From the NCBI GenBank assembly GCA_001464665.1, contig LNDP01000024.1:124001-188000 (forward strand): 64,000 nt of DNA, written 5' to 3'. A model generated the notes under the pieces. It worked only from the letters and a program-made list of their open reading frames with translations, made no database searches and was not told the DNA's origin. Numbering within the stretch: position 1 is the first letter of the stretch; every line of letters starts with the position of its first letter. The position numbers and the translations under genes are program-made. Of this stretch, positions 24,708 through 33,314 are shown piece by piece. The stretch is from Acidobacteria bacterium Ga0074141 (GTDB lineage: Bacteria > Acidobacteriota > Blastocatellia > Pyrinomonadales > Pyrinomonadaceae).

Positions 24708-27113
24708 CTAATTTCTCAAGGGCTTGCCTGTCTTCAACATTGCCGCGATCCTGTCCTGCGTTTTTCGCTCACCGCAAAGCGAGACGAATGCTTCGCGTTC
24801 AAGGTCGAGAAGATACTGCTCGGAAACATACGCCGAGTGGTTCATATCGCCGCCGCTCATTATCTTCGCCAGCTTTTTGCCGATCAGTTGGTCGTGATCG
24901 GAAATGTAGCCGCCTTGTTTCATCATATGAAGCGCGAGCTTGATCGCGGCTTGGCCTGCTTCGCCCATCACATATATGTCTTCGCGCTGTACCGGCTGGG
25001 AATAGCCCGACGCCGAAAGATTCAAGACTTCCTGCTTTGCGTCTGCGATAAGCCTGTCGCCGTTCATCGATATCGAATCGACATCGCGGAGAAATCCCCA
25101 TGCTTTTGCTTCCTGAGCCGAGGTCGCGACCTTGCCCATTCCGATCATCTCAAATGTCTTTTTCAGGAAGACGAGTGGGTCGGTATCGGGAACAACCTTC
25201 GCCGCATCCATCGCACGCATCGTCATTTCTTTCGTGCCGCCGCCCGCCGGAATTACACCCACTCCGACTTCGACCAAACCGATATACGTCTCGCCCGCAG
25301 CACGCACTCGGTCGCCGTGTATCGCGATCTCGCAGCCGCCGCCGAGGGTCAAGCCATACGGTGCCGTGACGACAGGTTTCGCCGAGTATCTGAGCCGCAT
25401 AATCGCCTGTTGAAGTGCGTGGACCATCATGTTGATGTCGTCCCACTCTTCTTCCTGGGCGGCCAGCAGGAGCATCATGATATTCGCTCCGGCCGAGAAA
25501 TTCCCGCCCTGATTGCCGACGACGAGTCCCTGGAAATTCTTCTCGACCTCGTCAAGAGCGTAGTTCATCATCGGCACTGTGTCGCCGCCGATAGAGTTCA
25601 TCTTCGAATGGAATTCGAGGCAGGCAACGCCATCGCCGATATCAATCAGCGAAGCTCCCGGATTCGACTTGATGACGCCGGTACGTTCTTTGACCGACTT
25701 CAGGATGGTAACGCCGGGCCGTTCGGGCATCGGCTTGTATTCGCCGCCGACGAGGTCGTAGAACGACACATTGCCGCCCTCGTTCTTATAAAAGGTCTCA
25801 GCACCGGCCGCCAGCATCTTCTCGACGCTTTCCGGAACGGGCTGGCCCTCGGCCTTCATCCGTTCGACCGAGCGACTGAGCCCGATCGCATCCCACGTCT
25901 CGAAAACGCCGATCTCCCATCCAAATCCCCACTTGATGGCGTTATCGACCTCGACGATCGTATCCGCTATTTCCGGAATACGATTCGCCGCATAGCGGAA
26001 GCTTCGCGACATCGTCTTCCAAAGGAATTCGCCGACCCGGTCCTCGCCCCAAACAAGCGTATTGATTCGCTTGTTCATGTCGTCAATGCCCTTGGCTCCC
26101 TCGATCGAAGCAAACTTTGTCTTTTCCTGCGGCTTGTATTCAAAGTTCGCGAGGTCGAGTTCGTGGATCTCGGTCTTACCCTCGGCGTTCTTCGATTTTT
26201 TGTAGAAACCGCCCCTGGTCTTATCGCCGAGAAAATTCTTTTCAAGCATCTTCTCGATGACCTCGGGAAGGACGAAAACATCACGGTCCTCGTCTTCAGG
26301 CACGGCCGGATAAAGGTTGCGGTTCACGTGGACAAGCACGTCGAGCCCAACGAGGTCTGCGGTGCGGAACGTAGCGGACTTTGCGTGGCCGATCGCCTTT
26401 CCGGTCATCTGATCCACCTCGGTCGGCGTAAAGCCCATGGCGACCATTTCATGAACGGTTGCCATCATCGCAAAGGTACCGATGCGGTTGGCGATGAAGT
26501 TCGGCCGGTCCTTTGCCGGGACCACTCCTTTGCCGAGTCGCTGGTCCAGAAATCCGGAAAGCTTACAGCTCATTTCTCCGTCCGTCCACTGGGTCGGGAT
26601 AAGCTCAACGAGCTTCATATACCGCGGTGGATTGAAGAAATGAACGCCGACGAAATGCTTCTTGAAATCGTCCGAGAAAGGCTCAGCTATCGAAGCGATC
26701 GGAATTCCGCTCGTATTGGTCGCGATGAAAGAACCCGGCTTTCGGTGCTTTTCCACTTCGGCAAAGACCTGATGCTTTATGTCCAGCCGTTCGACGACGG
26801 CCTCGATGACAAGGTCGCAGTCCTTGAGCTTTGCCATATCGTCGGAAAAGTTGCCGAGCGAGATCAGCTTTGCGTTTTCGGCAAGCATGAAAGGTGCCGG
26901 CTTAAGCTTCTTTGCGGCCTCGAAAAGCTCCTTTACCTTCCGGTTCCGGACCTGCGGCGATTCGAGCGAAAGCCCTTTTGCCTCTTCTCCGGGCGTCAAT
27001 TCCCTCGGGGCGATGTCGAGCAAAAGCACCGGAATACCGGCGTTGGCAAGATGGGCGGCGATGCCGGCTCCCATAGTTCCTGCACCCAAAACAGCAGCTT
27101 TTCGGATATTCAT
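24708..27113 (-). CDS. 3-hydroxyacyl-CoA dehydrogenase/enoyl-CoA hydratase (FadB/FadN type)
   Basis: The 801-residue protein joins an N-terminal 3-hydroxyacyl-CoA dehydrogenase to a C-terminal enoyl-CoA hydratase domain, the order found in Bacillus FadN rather than in E. coli FadB. Visible motifs are the Rossmann loop GAGTMGAGIA at residues 9-18, HFFNPPRYMKLVELI, and in the C-terminal part FSAGANIMMLL and GLTLGGGCEIAIHGDRV. It performs the two middle steps of fatty-acid beta-oxidation. The promoter has a perfect palindrome between -35 and -10 (see 27165), so a TetR-type repressor probably controls it. A thiolase for the next step is 4 kb away on the same strand. Confidence 0.94.
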   Translation of the reverse strand: MNIRKAAVLGAGTMGAGIAAHLANAGIPVLLLDIAPRELTPGEEAKGLSLESPQVRNRKVKELFEAAKKLKPAPFMLAENAKLISLGNFSDDMAKLKDCDLVIEAVVERLDIKHQVFAEVEKHRKPGSFIATNTSGIPIASIAEPFSDDFKKHFVGVHFFNPPRYMKLVELIPTQWTDGEMSCKLSGFLDQRLGKGVVPAKDRPNFIANRIGTFAMMATVHEMVAMGFTPTEVDQMTGKAIGHAKSATFRTADLVGLDVLVHVNRNLYPAVPEDEDRDVFVLPEVIEKMLEKNFLGDKTRGGFYKKSKNAEGKTEIHELDLANFEYKPQEKTKFASIEGAKGIDDMNKRINTLVWGEDRVGEFLWKTMSRSFRYAANRIPEIADTIVEVDNAIKWGFGWEIGVFETWDAIGLSRSVERMKAEGQPVPESVEKMLAAGAETFYKNEGGNVSFYDLVGGEYKPMPERPGVTILKSVKERTGVIKSNPGASLIDIGDGVACLEFHSKMNSIGGDTVPMMNYALDEVEKNFQGLVVGNQGGNFSAGANIMMLLLAAQEEEWDDINMMVHALQQAIMRLRYSAKPVVTAPYGLTLGGGCEIAIHGDRVRAAGETYIGLVEVGVGVIPAGGGTKEMTMRAMDAAKVVPDTDPLVFLKKTFEMIGMGKVATSAQEAKAWGFLRDVDSISMNGDRLIADAKQEVLNLSASGYSQPVQREDIYVMGEAGQAAIKLALHMMKQGGYISDHDQLIGKKLAKIMSGGDMNHSAYVSEQYLLDLEREAFVSLCGERKTQDRIAAMLKTGKPLRN

Positions 27114-27157
27114 AAAGTTGTTCTCGCGAGCAAATTAGCGTTCGAAATATTCCCGTG

Positions 27158-27187
27158 ATTATAACTGAATGAACGTTCATTCAGCAA
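27158..27187 (-). promoter_or_regulatory. Promoter of the FadB/FadN-type gene
   Basis: On the minus strand TTGCTG (27182-27187) and TATAAT (27158-27163) are 18 bp apart, 45 bp before the ATG. The palindrome at 27165-27184 occupies the spacer. Confidence 0.7.
27165..27184. promoter_or_regulatory. 20-bp palindromic operator, FadR (TetR family) type
   Basis: CTGAATGAACGTTCATTCAG is a perfect palindrome. Its outer arms TGAATGA-N4-TCATTCA equal the consensus arms of the Bacillus FadR operator, which represses beta-oxidation genes until long-chain acyl-CoA binds. It fills the promoter spacer of the beta-oxidation gene. No FadR gene is in this window. Confidence 0.75.
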
Positions 27188-27215
27188 ACTATGCAGTTGT
27201 CCGTTTTTGGTTTTA

Positions 27216-27244
27216 TTGACATATTTCAAAATTCGTCCGATACT
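27216..27244 (+). promoter_or_regulatory. Sigma70-like promoter of the PG-binding protein gene
   Basis: TTGACA (27216-27221), 17 bp, GATACT (27239-27244), about 80 bp before the ATG at 27327. It is divergent from the FadB-type promoter. Confidence 0.6.
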
Positions 27245-27326
27245 TCTTTTCAAATTTTTCGCGCAAGGTCGAATTCCGGCATTTTGACGCGTCAACGCTC
27301 ATTCGCCCAAAACTAGGAGATAAAAA

Positions 27327-27971
27327 ATGCAAAAGATCGTATTTCTCACATTGGCCATCTTTGTTTTCACCGGTCTAGCTTATGGCCAAGCTCCGACAAA
27401 TGGAGCTTCCACTTCAGCAACGGCGGAAAAGCCGAAACGGGTCTCGTTCCGCCCGACGAAGGACCAGATCACCGAAGCCCAGACCAAGCTCAAGGCCGCC
27501 GGTAGCTATTCAGGCGAAGCGGACGGAAAGTACAACAATGATTTCCGTGCGGCTATCCGCAAGTTTCAGGAAGCCAACGGCCTGACTAAGTCAGGCTCTC
27601 TCAATCGGGCAACCCTCGAGAAAATGCAGATCACCCTGACCGAGGCGCAGAAAGAGATTCCTATTCCTGAAAGCTCATACGCGAAAGCAAAGGAAGAGAA
27701 ACCGAAAACCGCCGGGACCGATAAGCCGAAGCGAACGATCTTTCGAGCAACCAAAGATCAGATAAACGAGGCCCAGCGCATACTCAAGGCCGGCGGAATG
27801 TATAGCGGCGAGCAAACGGGCCAGCTCAGCAAGGAAACCCGCGACGGGCTCCGGAAGTATCAGGAAGCAAACGGCCTGAACGTCACCGGTACGCTAAACC
27901 AGGTTACGCTCGAGAAAATGGGCATTGCTCTAACGGATAAACAGAAAGCTAACGCGGCGGTTGCACAGTAA
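27327..27971 (+). CDS. Secreted protein with two peptidoglycan-binding (PG_binding_1) repeats
   Basis: The 214-residue precursor has a signal peptide (IVFLTLAIFVFTGLAYGQ, cleavage near residue 21) and two copies of the same unit. Each has FRPTKDQITEAQ or FRATKDQINEAQ, then LKAAG-x-YSGE, a KFQEANGL or KYQEANGL helix and a final TLEKM. This is the three-helix PG_binding_1 fold, which binds cell-wall material. No catalytic domain is attached, so it is probably a wall-associated accessory protein. A strong terminator follows the gene. Confidence 0.87.
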   Translation: MQKIVFLTLAIFVFTGLAYGQAPTNGASTSATAEKPKRVSFRPTKDQITEAQTKLKAAGSYSGEADGKYNNDFRAAIRKFQEANGLTKSGSLNRATLEKMQITLTEAQKEIPIPESSYAKAKEEKPKTAGTDKPKRTIFRATKDQINEAQRILKAGGMYSGEQTGQLSKETRDGLRKYQEANGLNVTGTLNQVTLEKMGIALTDKQKANAAVAQ

Positions 27972-27996
27972 CGAGATCGCGACATACAAACACGCG

Positions 27997-28029
27997 AAGG
28001 CCGGCCGGTCAGCGCCGGCCTTCATTTTT
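27997..28029 (+). terminator. Rho-independent terminator
   Basis: A perfect 9-bp stem AAGGCCGGC / GCCGGCCTT (27997-28005 and 28014-28022) is followed by ATTTTT, 26 bp past the PG-binding gene stop. Confidence 0.88.
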
Positions 28030-28055
28030 CTAGTGACTGAGTTGAGGTGAATCTG

Positions 28056-28547
28056 ATGAAAGGACCATTATTGATGATCATGACAACAGTGGTCGTCTTC
28101 CTCTTATTGGCAGCGGCCGTTCCAGCCCAGGAATCAAAGGAACAGGCCGCGATCCGAAAGGTAATTGAAGACCAGGCAGCGGCATGGAATCGCGGCGACC
28201 TCGAGGGCTTTATGCAGGGTTATTGGAAGAACGAAAAGCTGACTTTCGTTTCATCAAGGGTGACCCGCGGATGGCAGCAGACGTTCGACAATTACAGGCG
28301 GAGCTACGATACCCGTGAAAAGATGGGCACACTCGCTTTTACAGACCTCGAGATCACAATTATCTCAAAGGACGCCGCGGTCGTGCTTGGTAGTTGGTCA
28401 CTTAAGCGGGCAAATGATTCCCCCGGCGGTAAGTTCACGCTCATATTTCGCAAGTTCAAGGAAGGTTGGCGGGTCGTTCACGATCTTAGAGGGAGAAACT
28501 ATTTCCGGAACATGAGCGGCGTAGAAATCGTTCGGTCTTTTCGATGA
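28056..28547 (+). CDS. Secreted NTF2/SnoaL-like (DUF4440) protein
   Basis: The 163-residue precursor starts with a signal peptide (hydrophobic TTVVVFLLLAAAVPAQ). The mature part fits the NTF2-like DUF4440 group: AIRKVIEDQAAAWNRGDLEGFMQGYW near the N-terminus, then beta strands ending in GKFTLIFRKFKEGWRVVHDL. Such domains are small ligand-binding cones; function unknown. ATG 28056 was preferred over GTG 28047 because GAGGTGA lies at a suitable distance before it. The stop overlaps the next start (ATGA). Confidence 0.82.
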   Translation: MKGPLLMIMTTVVVFLLLAAAVPAQESKEQAAIRKVIEDQAAAWNRGDLEGFMQGYWKNEKLTFVSSRVTRGWQQTFDNYRRSYDTREKMGTLAFTDLEITIISKDAAVVLGSWSLKRANDSPGGKFTLIFRKFKEGWRVVHDLRGRNYFRNMSGVEIVRSFR

Positions 28548-29521
28548 GACGATTAATACTATTTACCGCATTCATCTTCCTCGCCGCCCTTTCAATTGCG
28601 GCTCAAGGACAGACCGTGGCCCAAACAGGAGTCACAAAGGCCGATGCCCGTCCGGCCGCCGGATTCAACTATCCATATTACCTCTACGTGCCGCCTTCGT
28701 TTTTCGAAGCCGTAGCGAAGGGTAAAGAGCGGACGATACTCGTATTGCCCAACAATACCGGCAAGAACAACGACGACCTCGCTGTTCATGAGGCCGACGT
28801 AATGAGGCGAATCACGCAGAACAGCCAGATCGCTGCGGGCCTTGATGTCGCGATATTGACACCTGTTTTTCCGCGTCCGGCTACCGATTGGAAGACATAC
28901 ACACATGCACTTGACCGCGACACGATGACGACCGCAAAGGTTGAGAAGAAGGACTACGGACGGCTCGACCTGCAGCTCATTGCGATGATCGACGACGCCC
29001 GCGAGCGGCTGGCTAAAGAGGCCGGGCTCAAATTTGACCGACGTGTGCTGATGCTTGGATTTTCTGCCTCGGGAATGTTCGTCAATCGCTTTACCTTTCT
29101 ACATCCGGACCGCGTCAAGGCCGCGGCCATTGGATCACCCGGCGGCTGGCCTATCGTTCCTGCAGCGAGCTACAAAGAAAAGTCTTTGCGCTACCCGATC
29201 GGCGTTGCCGATCTCAGGTCGGTCACGGGAAACGATCTTGACCTAAAAACGCTCCGCGGCGTTCCGATGTTCATTTTCCTCGGCGACAAGGACGACAACG
29301 ACTCCGTTGCATTCGACGATTCCTACGACAAAGAAGACCGCGAGTTGATCTTCCCGCTGCTCGGGCAAAAGCCGGTCGACCGCTGGGACGCGGCAATCGA
29401 AATGTACAAGTCGGCAGGGCTCAATGCGGAGTTCAAGCTATACCCGGGCATCGGGCACACCATCACGCTGGAAATGCGGAGTGACATTCTCGCTTTTCTT
29501 AAACGACACGCGGGCAATTGA
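28544..29521 (+). CDS. Secreted alpha/beta hydrolase
   Basis: The 325-residue precursor has a signal peptide (LILFTAFIFLAALSIAAQ). The mature part has an alpha/beta hydrolase core: LGFSASGMFVNRF supplies the nucleophile elbow G-x-S-x-G, a DKDDND acidic segment follows after the next strand, and GIGHTI near the C-terminus supplies the histidine. This Ser-Asp-His order fits esterases and polyhydroxyalkanoate or feruloyl-esterase-like enzymes. The substrate is unknown. The start overlaps the SnoaL-like stop by 4 bp, so the two are coupled. Confidence 0.83.
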   Translation: MRRLILFTAFIFLAALSIAAQGQTVAQTGVTKADARPAAGFNYPYYLYVPPSFFEAVAKGKERTILVLPNNTGKNNDDLAVHEADVMRRITQNSQIAAGLDVAILTPVFPRPATDWKTYTHALDRDTMTTAKVEKKDYGRLDLQLIAMIDDARERLAKEAGLKFDRRVLMLGFSASGMFVNRFTFLHPDRVKAAAIGSPGGWPIVPAASYKEKSLRYPIGVADLRSVTGNDLDLKTLRGVPMFIFLGDKDDNDSVAFDDSYDKEDRELIFPLLGQKPVDRWDAAIEMYKSAGLNAEFKLYPGIGHTITLEMRSDILAFLKRHAGN

Positions 29522-29580
29522 TGCTGTGGCCGGGCTAGAGTAGCGAACGGAAGTGCTGTAAACTTGGAGCCGGATTTCAA

Positions 29581-31587
29581 ATGCCGGTTAAAAAAAGTAT
29601 GAAGAAGCTATCCGTTCTTGCGGCGATCCTATTGCTCGCGGCCGTTTCGTTCGCTCAGCCCTATACAATTCAGCAGTACCTTAGCATCAAGTCAGCCGGT
29701 TCGCCGGATTTTTCGCCTGATGGGAAGCGGATCGTCTATTTAACTAACACCACCGGTACCTCGCAGGTCTGGGCGGTCGATGTTGTCGGCGCCAAGCCGG
29801 AACAGCTTACTCATTTTGACGACAACGTCAGCTTTGTGCGATGGTTGCCGGATAATAGCGGCATCATTTTCGGCATGGCCCGCGGCGGGAACGAGAACAC
29901 GCAGTTTTTCTGGATGACCCCTAAGGGCGATGCGATCGAGAAACTCACCGATGAACCGAGCGTCCGTCACAATTTCGCCGGCCTGTCGAAAGACGGCAAG
30001 CGGATCTACTACACCTCGAACAAACGCAACCGCAATTTCTTTGACGCCTACTCCATGGACCTGGAGTCTGAGAAGGAGACGCTTCTTTACAAATTTGACG
30101 GCAACATCAGTGTCGCCGCTTTCAATGACTCGGGAACAAAGCTTGTAATTTCGCGGAGCGGCATTGAGAAAAGCCTGGACAACGACCTATTCATGGTCGA
30201 CGTTAAGACCGGCAAGGAGACTCACCTGACTCCGCACGATGACGCAAGCGAGTTTGGTAACGTCGAGTTTCTCGCCGATGGCCTGCTAATGACCACGAAT
30301 GACAAACGCGAGTTCGAGGCTCTGGTGCAGGTGCGGCAGAAGAACGCGGTCGGAGATGACTGGTCCGCCGCGAACCTTGCGACGGAGATCGTTTACGGCC
30401 CTAATTGGGATGTCGGCGGCGTCACACTCAGCGATGATTCGCGAAAGCTGGCCTATACAGTAAACAACGACGGCTTTTCCGAACTCTATATCCGCAACAT
30501 CGAAACCGGCGGAAAACCTTTGATCTCAACCATCGCAAAGGCCGCCGAACAGATAAAACTTCCCGCTCAAGGCATTGTAGGCGGAACGACCTTTTCAAAG
30601 GACGGATCGAAGCTCGCGTTCTCTTTTAGTTCGCCGACCAATAACGGCGATGTCTGGCTCTACGACATTAAATCAAAGAAGCTTTCGCAGGTGACGCAGA
30701 GTGATCGGGCAGGCATCGACCCGAATACGTTCGTTGCTCCGGAGTTGATCAAGTTTAAGACCTTTGACGGGCGCGAAATTCCGGCGTGGTATTACCCACC
30801 TCAAGGCGTCGAGTATATGCGGCTTCGAAACCAGCCGAATCGTGTCTTTGCTTTCTCAAAGGTAGCGGGCGAGGCAGGTCGGCAACGGCTAACGCGAATT
30901 CAGGTTCCGGTTATCGTTTCGATACATGGCGGGCCTGAGGGCCAATCCCGTCCCGGATTCAATCCGCTCTTTCAATATTATTTATCGCGTGGCTATGCGG
31001 TTCTCGACCCGAACGTTCGCGGTTCGACAGGCTATGGCAAGACCTACACGCATCTCGATGACGTCGAAAAACGTGAAGATTCGGTGAAAGACATCGCGGC
31101 CGCTCATGAGTGGCTTACTTCAAAGGGCGGAGCTGATCCAAAGCGTATCGCCGTTATGGGCGGGAGCTATGGCGGCTATATGACGATGGCGGCGATCACG
31201 CTTTACCCTGATCTCTGGGCCGCGGCGGTCAACACGGTCGGCATCGTCAACTGGGAAACCTTCTTGCAAAATACGTCCGGATACAGGCGGCGTCAGCGCG
31301 AGGTCGAATATGGGCGTCTTGATCGCGATATCGATTTCCTCCGCCGGGTCTCACCGATCCGCAAGATCGACCGGATAAAGACGCCGCTCTTCGTCATTCA
31401 CGGAAAGAACGATCCGCGAGTCCCCTACACCGAAGCCGAGCAGGTCGTAAAAGCTCTTCGCGATCGTAACGTTGTCGTCGAATACAAACTCTACGACGAC
31501 GAAGGCCACGGCATCTCAAAACTGAAAAACCGGCTCGAACTTTATCCGCTCGTAGCCGATTTTCTTGATCGCAATATGAAGAAATGA
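29581..31587 (+). CDS. S9 family (prolyl oligopeptidase-type) secreted peptidase
   Basis: The 668-residue precursor has a signal peptide (VLAAILLLAAVSFAQ). An N-terminal beta-propeller of WD40/TolB type (SPDGKRIVYLTN, FSKDGSKLAFSF) is followed by the S9 catalytic domain with GGSYGGYMTM (nucleophile serine), KNDPRVP (acid) and GHGISKL (histidine). SIHGGPEGQ is the oxyanion-hole segment. The enzyme cleaves peptides, probably dipeptidyl or acylaminoacyl types, in the periplasm. An internal ATG at 29599 could also be the start. Confidence 0.93.
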   Translation: MPVKKSMKKLSVLAAILLLAAVSFAQPYTIQQYLSIKSAGSPDFSPDGKRIVYLTNTTGTSQVWAVDVVGAKPEQLTHFDDNVSFVRWLPDNSGIIFGMARGGNENTQFFWMTPKGDAIEKLTDEPSVRHNFAGLSKDGKRIYYTSNKRNRNFFDAYSMDLESEKETLLYKFDGNISVAAFNDSGTKLVISRSGIEKSLDNDLFMVDVKTGKETHLTPHDDASEFGNVEFLADGLLMTTNDKREFEALVQVRQKNAVGDDWSAANLATEIVYGPNWDVGGVTLSDDSRKLAYTVNNDGFSELYIRNIETGGKPLISTIAKAAEQIKLPAQGIVGGTTFSKDGSKLAFSFSSPTNNGDVWLYDIKSKKLSQVTQSDRAGIDPNTFVAPELIKFKTFDGREIPAWYYPPQGVEYMRLRNQPNRVFAFSKVAGEAGRQRLTRIQVPVIVSIHGGPEGQSRPGFNPLFQYYLSRGYAVLDPNVRGSTGYGKTYTHLDDVEKREDSVKDIAAAHEWLTSKGGADPKRIAVMGGSYGGYMTMAAITLYPDLWAAAVNTVGIVNWETFLQNTSGYRRRQREVEYGRLDRDIDFLRRVSPIRKIDRIKTPLFVIHGKNDPRVPYTEAEQVVKALRDRNVVVEYKLYDDEGHGISKLKNRLELYPLVADFLDRNMKK

Positions 31588-31608
31588 CGAAAGTTAGCTA
31601 CGCTGACT

Positions 31609-32688
31609 CTAGATAGATACACGTCGCCCGCTGTCGCTTGACTCGCGGGCGGCGTCTAGCACCCGCTGGACTTTTAGTCCATCTTCGAATGTAGCGGCGT
31701 CTGGGATCGTGCTCTCGCCTTTTTGAATCGCATCCACGATCCGCGGTGCGAACGCCATGAACCCGCTCGGGAAGCCGGATTCGAAGATCCCTTCGATGCT
31801 CGGCGGGTAGTCAACATCCACTTCGGTCCATTCGGTTTCGCTGCGTTTGGCGATGAAAAGATCGCCGCGATGCCCGACCCGCATCCAGCCTTCGTCGCCA
31901 ACAAATTCGATCCGATTTACATACTCCGGCCCCTCGACCATTGAAACAGACACTAATCCTGTCGTGTCGCTTGTGATATCTCCATCGCGGAAGCGGAGCA
32001 GCATGTTCACCTGATCATCGGTCTCGACCTTTCTCGTTCCATCGCCAAACGGCCGTTCTTTGATGTGCGTTTGAAGTTGGGCATCGACCGCCTCGACACC
32101 GGTCTCGAGAAACCAATGAAATGAATCAATAACATGGGAACCGATCGCCCCGAGGGCACCGCCGCCGGCCTCTTCGCTCGACCACCAGTCCCATTTCTGG
32201 GTCTGTTCGCCGCGATGTGGAGCAGCAAACGTGTATTTTGCGTGGCGAACTTTACCGATCTCGCCCAAATGCAGCAATGCCTTCGCCTTTTGCCTTCCGG
32301 GGAGAAAACGGAGTTCGTGGTCGATAAGTGCGAGCTTGCCTGCGGCCCTTGCCGCCGCGACCATCGTTTCAGCCTCGGCGACATTCATCGCCATTGGCTT
32401 CTCCGCGAGCACGTGCTTCCCGGCAGCGAAAGCGGCAAGGACCATCTCTCGATGCAGATTCGGCGGCGTAGTGATGCACACCAGATCGACGTCGGGCCGC
32501 TCGACGGTCTCTCGCCAGTTGTCTGTAAAATGCTCGGCTCCCGATTCCTCCGCGGTCGCCTTTGCGTTTGCGAGCGACCCGCTCGCGATCGATACGATCG
32601 GTGCATTCTCACATGCTCGGAATGCAGGTATCTGCACTCGACGAGCAAAACCGGTTCCGATAAATCCGATGCCAACACTATTTGCCAT
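31609..32688 (-). CDS. Gfo/Idh/MocA family oxidoreductase
   Basis: The 359-residue protein has the Rossmann start GIGFIGTGFARRVQIPAF, VCITTPPNLH and the family's AEKPMA block near residue 95, then the alpha/beta C-terminal domain (GALGAIGSHVIDSFHW). Such enzymes oxidise or reduce sugars and inositols with NAD(P). Start 32688 gives the normal N-terminus, but a terminator hairpin of the upstream PilZ gene ends right in front of this ATG, leaving little room for a ribosome binding site. A longer frame to 32745 would read through the hairpin. Confidence 0.9.
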   Translation of the reverse strand: MANSVGIGFIGTGFARRVQIPAFRACENAPIVSIASGSLANAKATAEESGAEHFTDNWRETVERPDVDLVCITTPPNLHREMVLAAFAAGKHVLAEKPMAMNVAEAETMVAAARAAGKLALIDHELRFLPGRQKAKALLHLGEIGKVRHAKYTFAAPHRGEQTQKWDWWSSEEAGGGALGAIGSHVIDSFHWFLETGVEAVDAQLQTHIKERPFGDGTRKVETDDQVNMLLRFRDGDITSDTTGLVSVSMVEGPEYVNRIEFVGDEGWMRVGHRGDLFIAKRSETEWTEVDVDYPPSIEGIFESGFPSGFMAFAPRIVDAIQKGESTIPDAATFEDGLKVQRVLDAARESSDSGRRVSI

Positions 32689-32689
32689 G

Positions 32690-32720
32690 AAAAAAGCATC
32701 GGCAAATTCCGATGCTTTTG
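32690..32720 (-). terminator. Rho-independent terminator of the PilZ gene, abutting the next start
   Basis: On the minus strand, AAAAGCATCGG and CCGATGCTTTT form a perfect stem with a short AATTTG loop, followed by a T-run. It lies between the PilZ stop and the Gfo/Idh ATG. Confidence 0.85.
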
Positions 32721-32741
32721 CAAATCGTATTGTGGAACGTT

Positions 32742-33206
32742 TCAATTGCTTCCCATCTCGAGGCTCGGCGCACCCGCTTTCCGGCGCTTGCCATATTTGA
32801 GAAAATGCTCGTAAACCTCGCGGTCGTCCTTCGACATTTCAACGATTTCCGCCCCTACCAAAAAGCGCTCCGTCGAAAGATGGACGCCGACCTTTTCGTA
32901 GCGTCGTCCGACGATCTTCATCTGCACTTTGCCGTTCGGCAGGTCGATCTCAGCATTTAGCCGCCGGTCCTGACCGACCAAATAGTTTTCCCTCACGCGG
33001 ATCGATTGGACAATGAACCCGACGCCGGTCTTGCTGATGTCGTAGGTCTCGCCACTGATGTAAATATTCTCCTGCTCCCGGCCGAGCCCGCCGGTGGAGT
33101 AGGTCGGCTCGAACACGACCTTTATCGGGAGGTTGTGCTTACGCCGGAGCGAATGTGAGGCCTCTGTGAATAGTCCTGTTATCTTCTCGGCAATTGCTCG
33201 TAGCAT
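32742..33206 (-). CDS. PilZ domain protein
   Basis: The 154-residue protein starts MLRAIAEKITGLF and contains a PilZ-type beta-barrel: YDISKTGVGFIV near residue 58 (the S-x-x-G motif), RLNAEIDLPNGKVQMKIVG, and YEKVGVHLS. An arginine-rich stretch (SLRRKHNLP) before the barrel can supply the c-di-GMP contacts. It is distinct from the PilZ protein at 13.2 kb. AAGGAAA lies before the chosen ATG. Its transcript ends at the hairpin before the Gfo/Idh gene. Confidence 0.8.
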   Translation of the reverse strand: MLRAIAEKITGLFTEASHSLRRKHNLPIKVVFEPTYSTGGLGREQENIYISGETYDISKTGVGFIVQSIRVRENYLVGQDRRLNAEIDLPNGKVQMKIVGRRYEKVGVHLSTERFLVGAEIVEMSKDDREVYEHFLKYGKRRKAGAPSLEMGSN

Positions 33207-33314
33207 TTTTTGTGTTTCCTTCTCGCCTTTGTGACGATTCAAATTGGAACAGGTCAAGAGTTTCGCGACTAGTGCTCATCAGCAACCGGTGCGGCCGCCA
33301 ATTTAACATCATGG

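Noticed and set aside
23064-27158. Very long plus-strand open frame (about 1364 codons) opposite fadB and neighbours
   Set aside because: It is antisense to four genes with clear family motifs, its translation shows no domain, and it is rich in His/Arg as expected for a shadow frame in GC-rich DNA.
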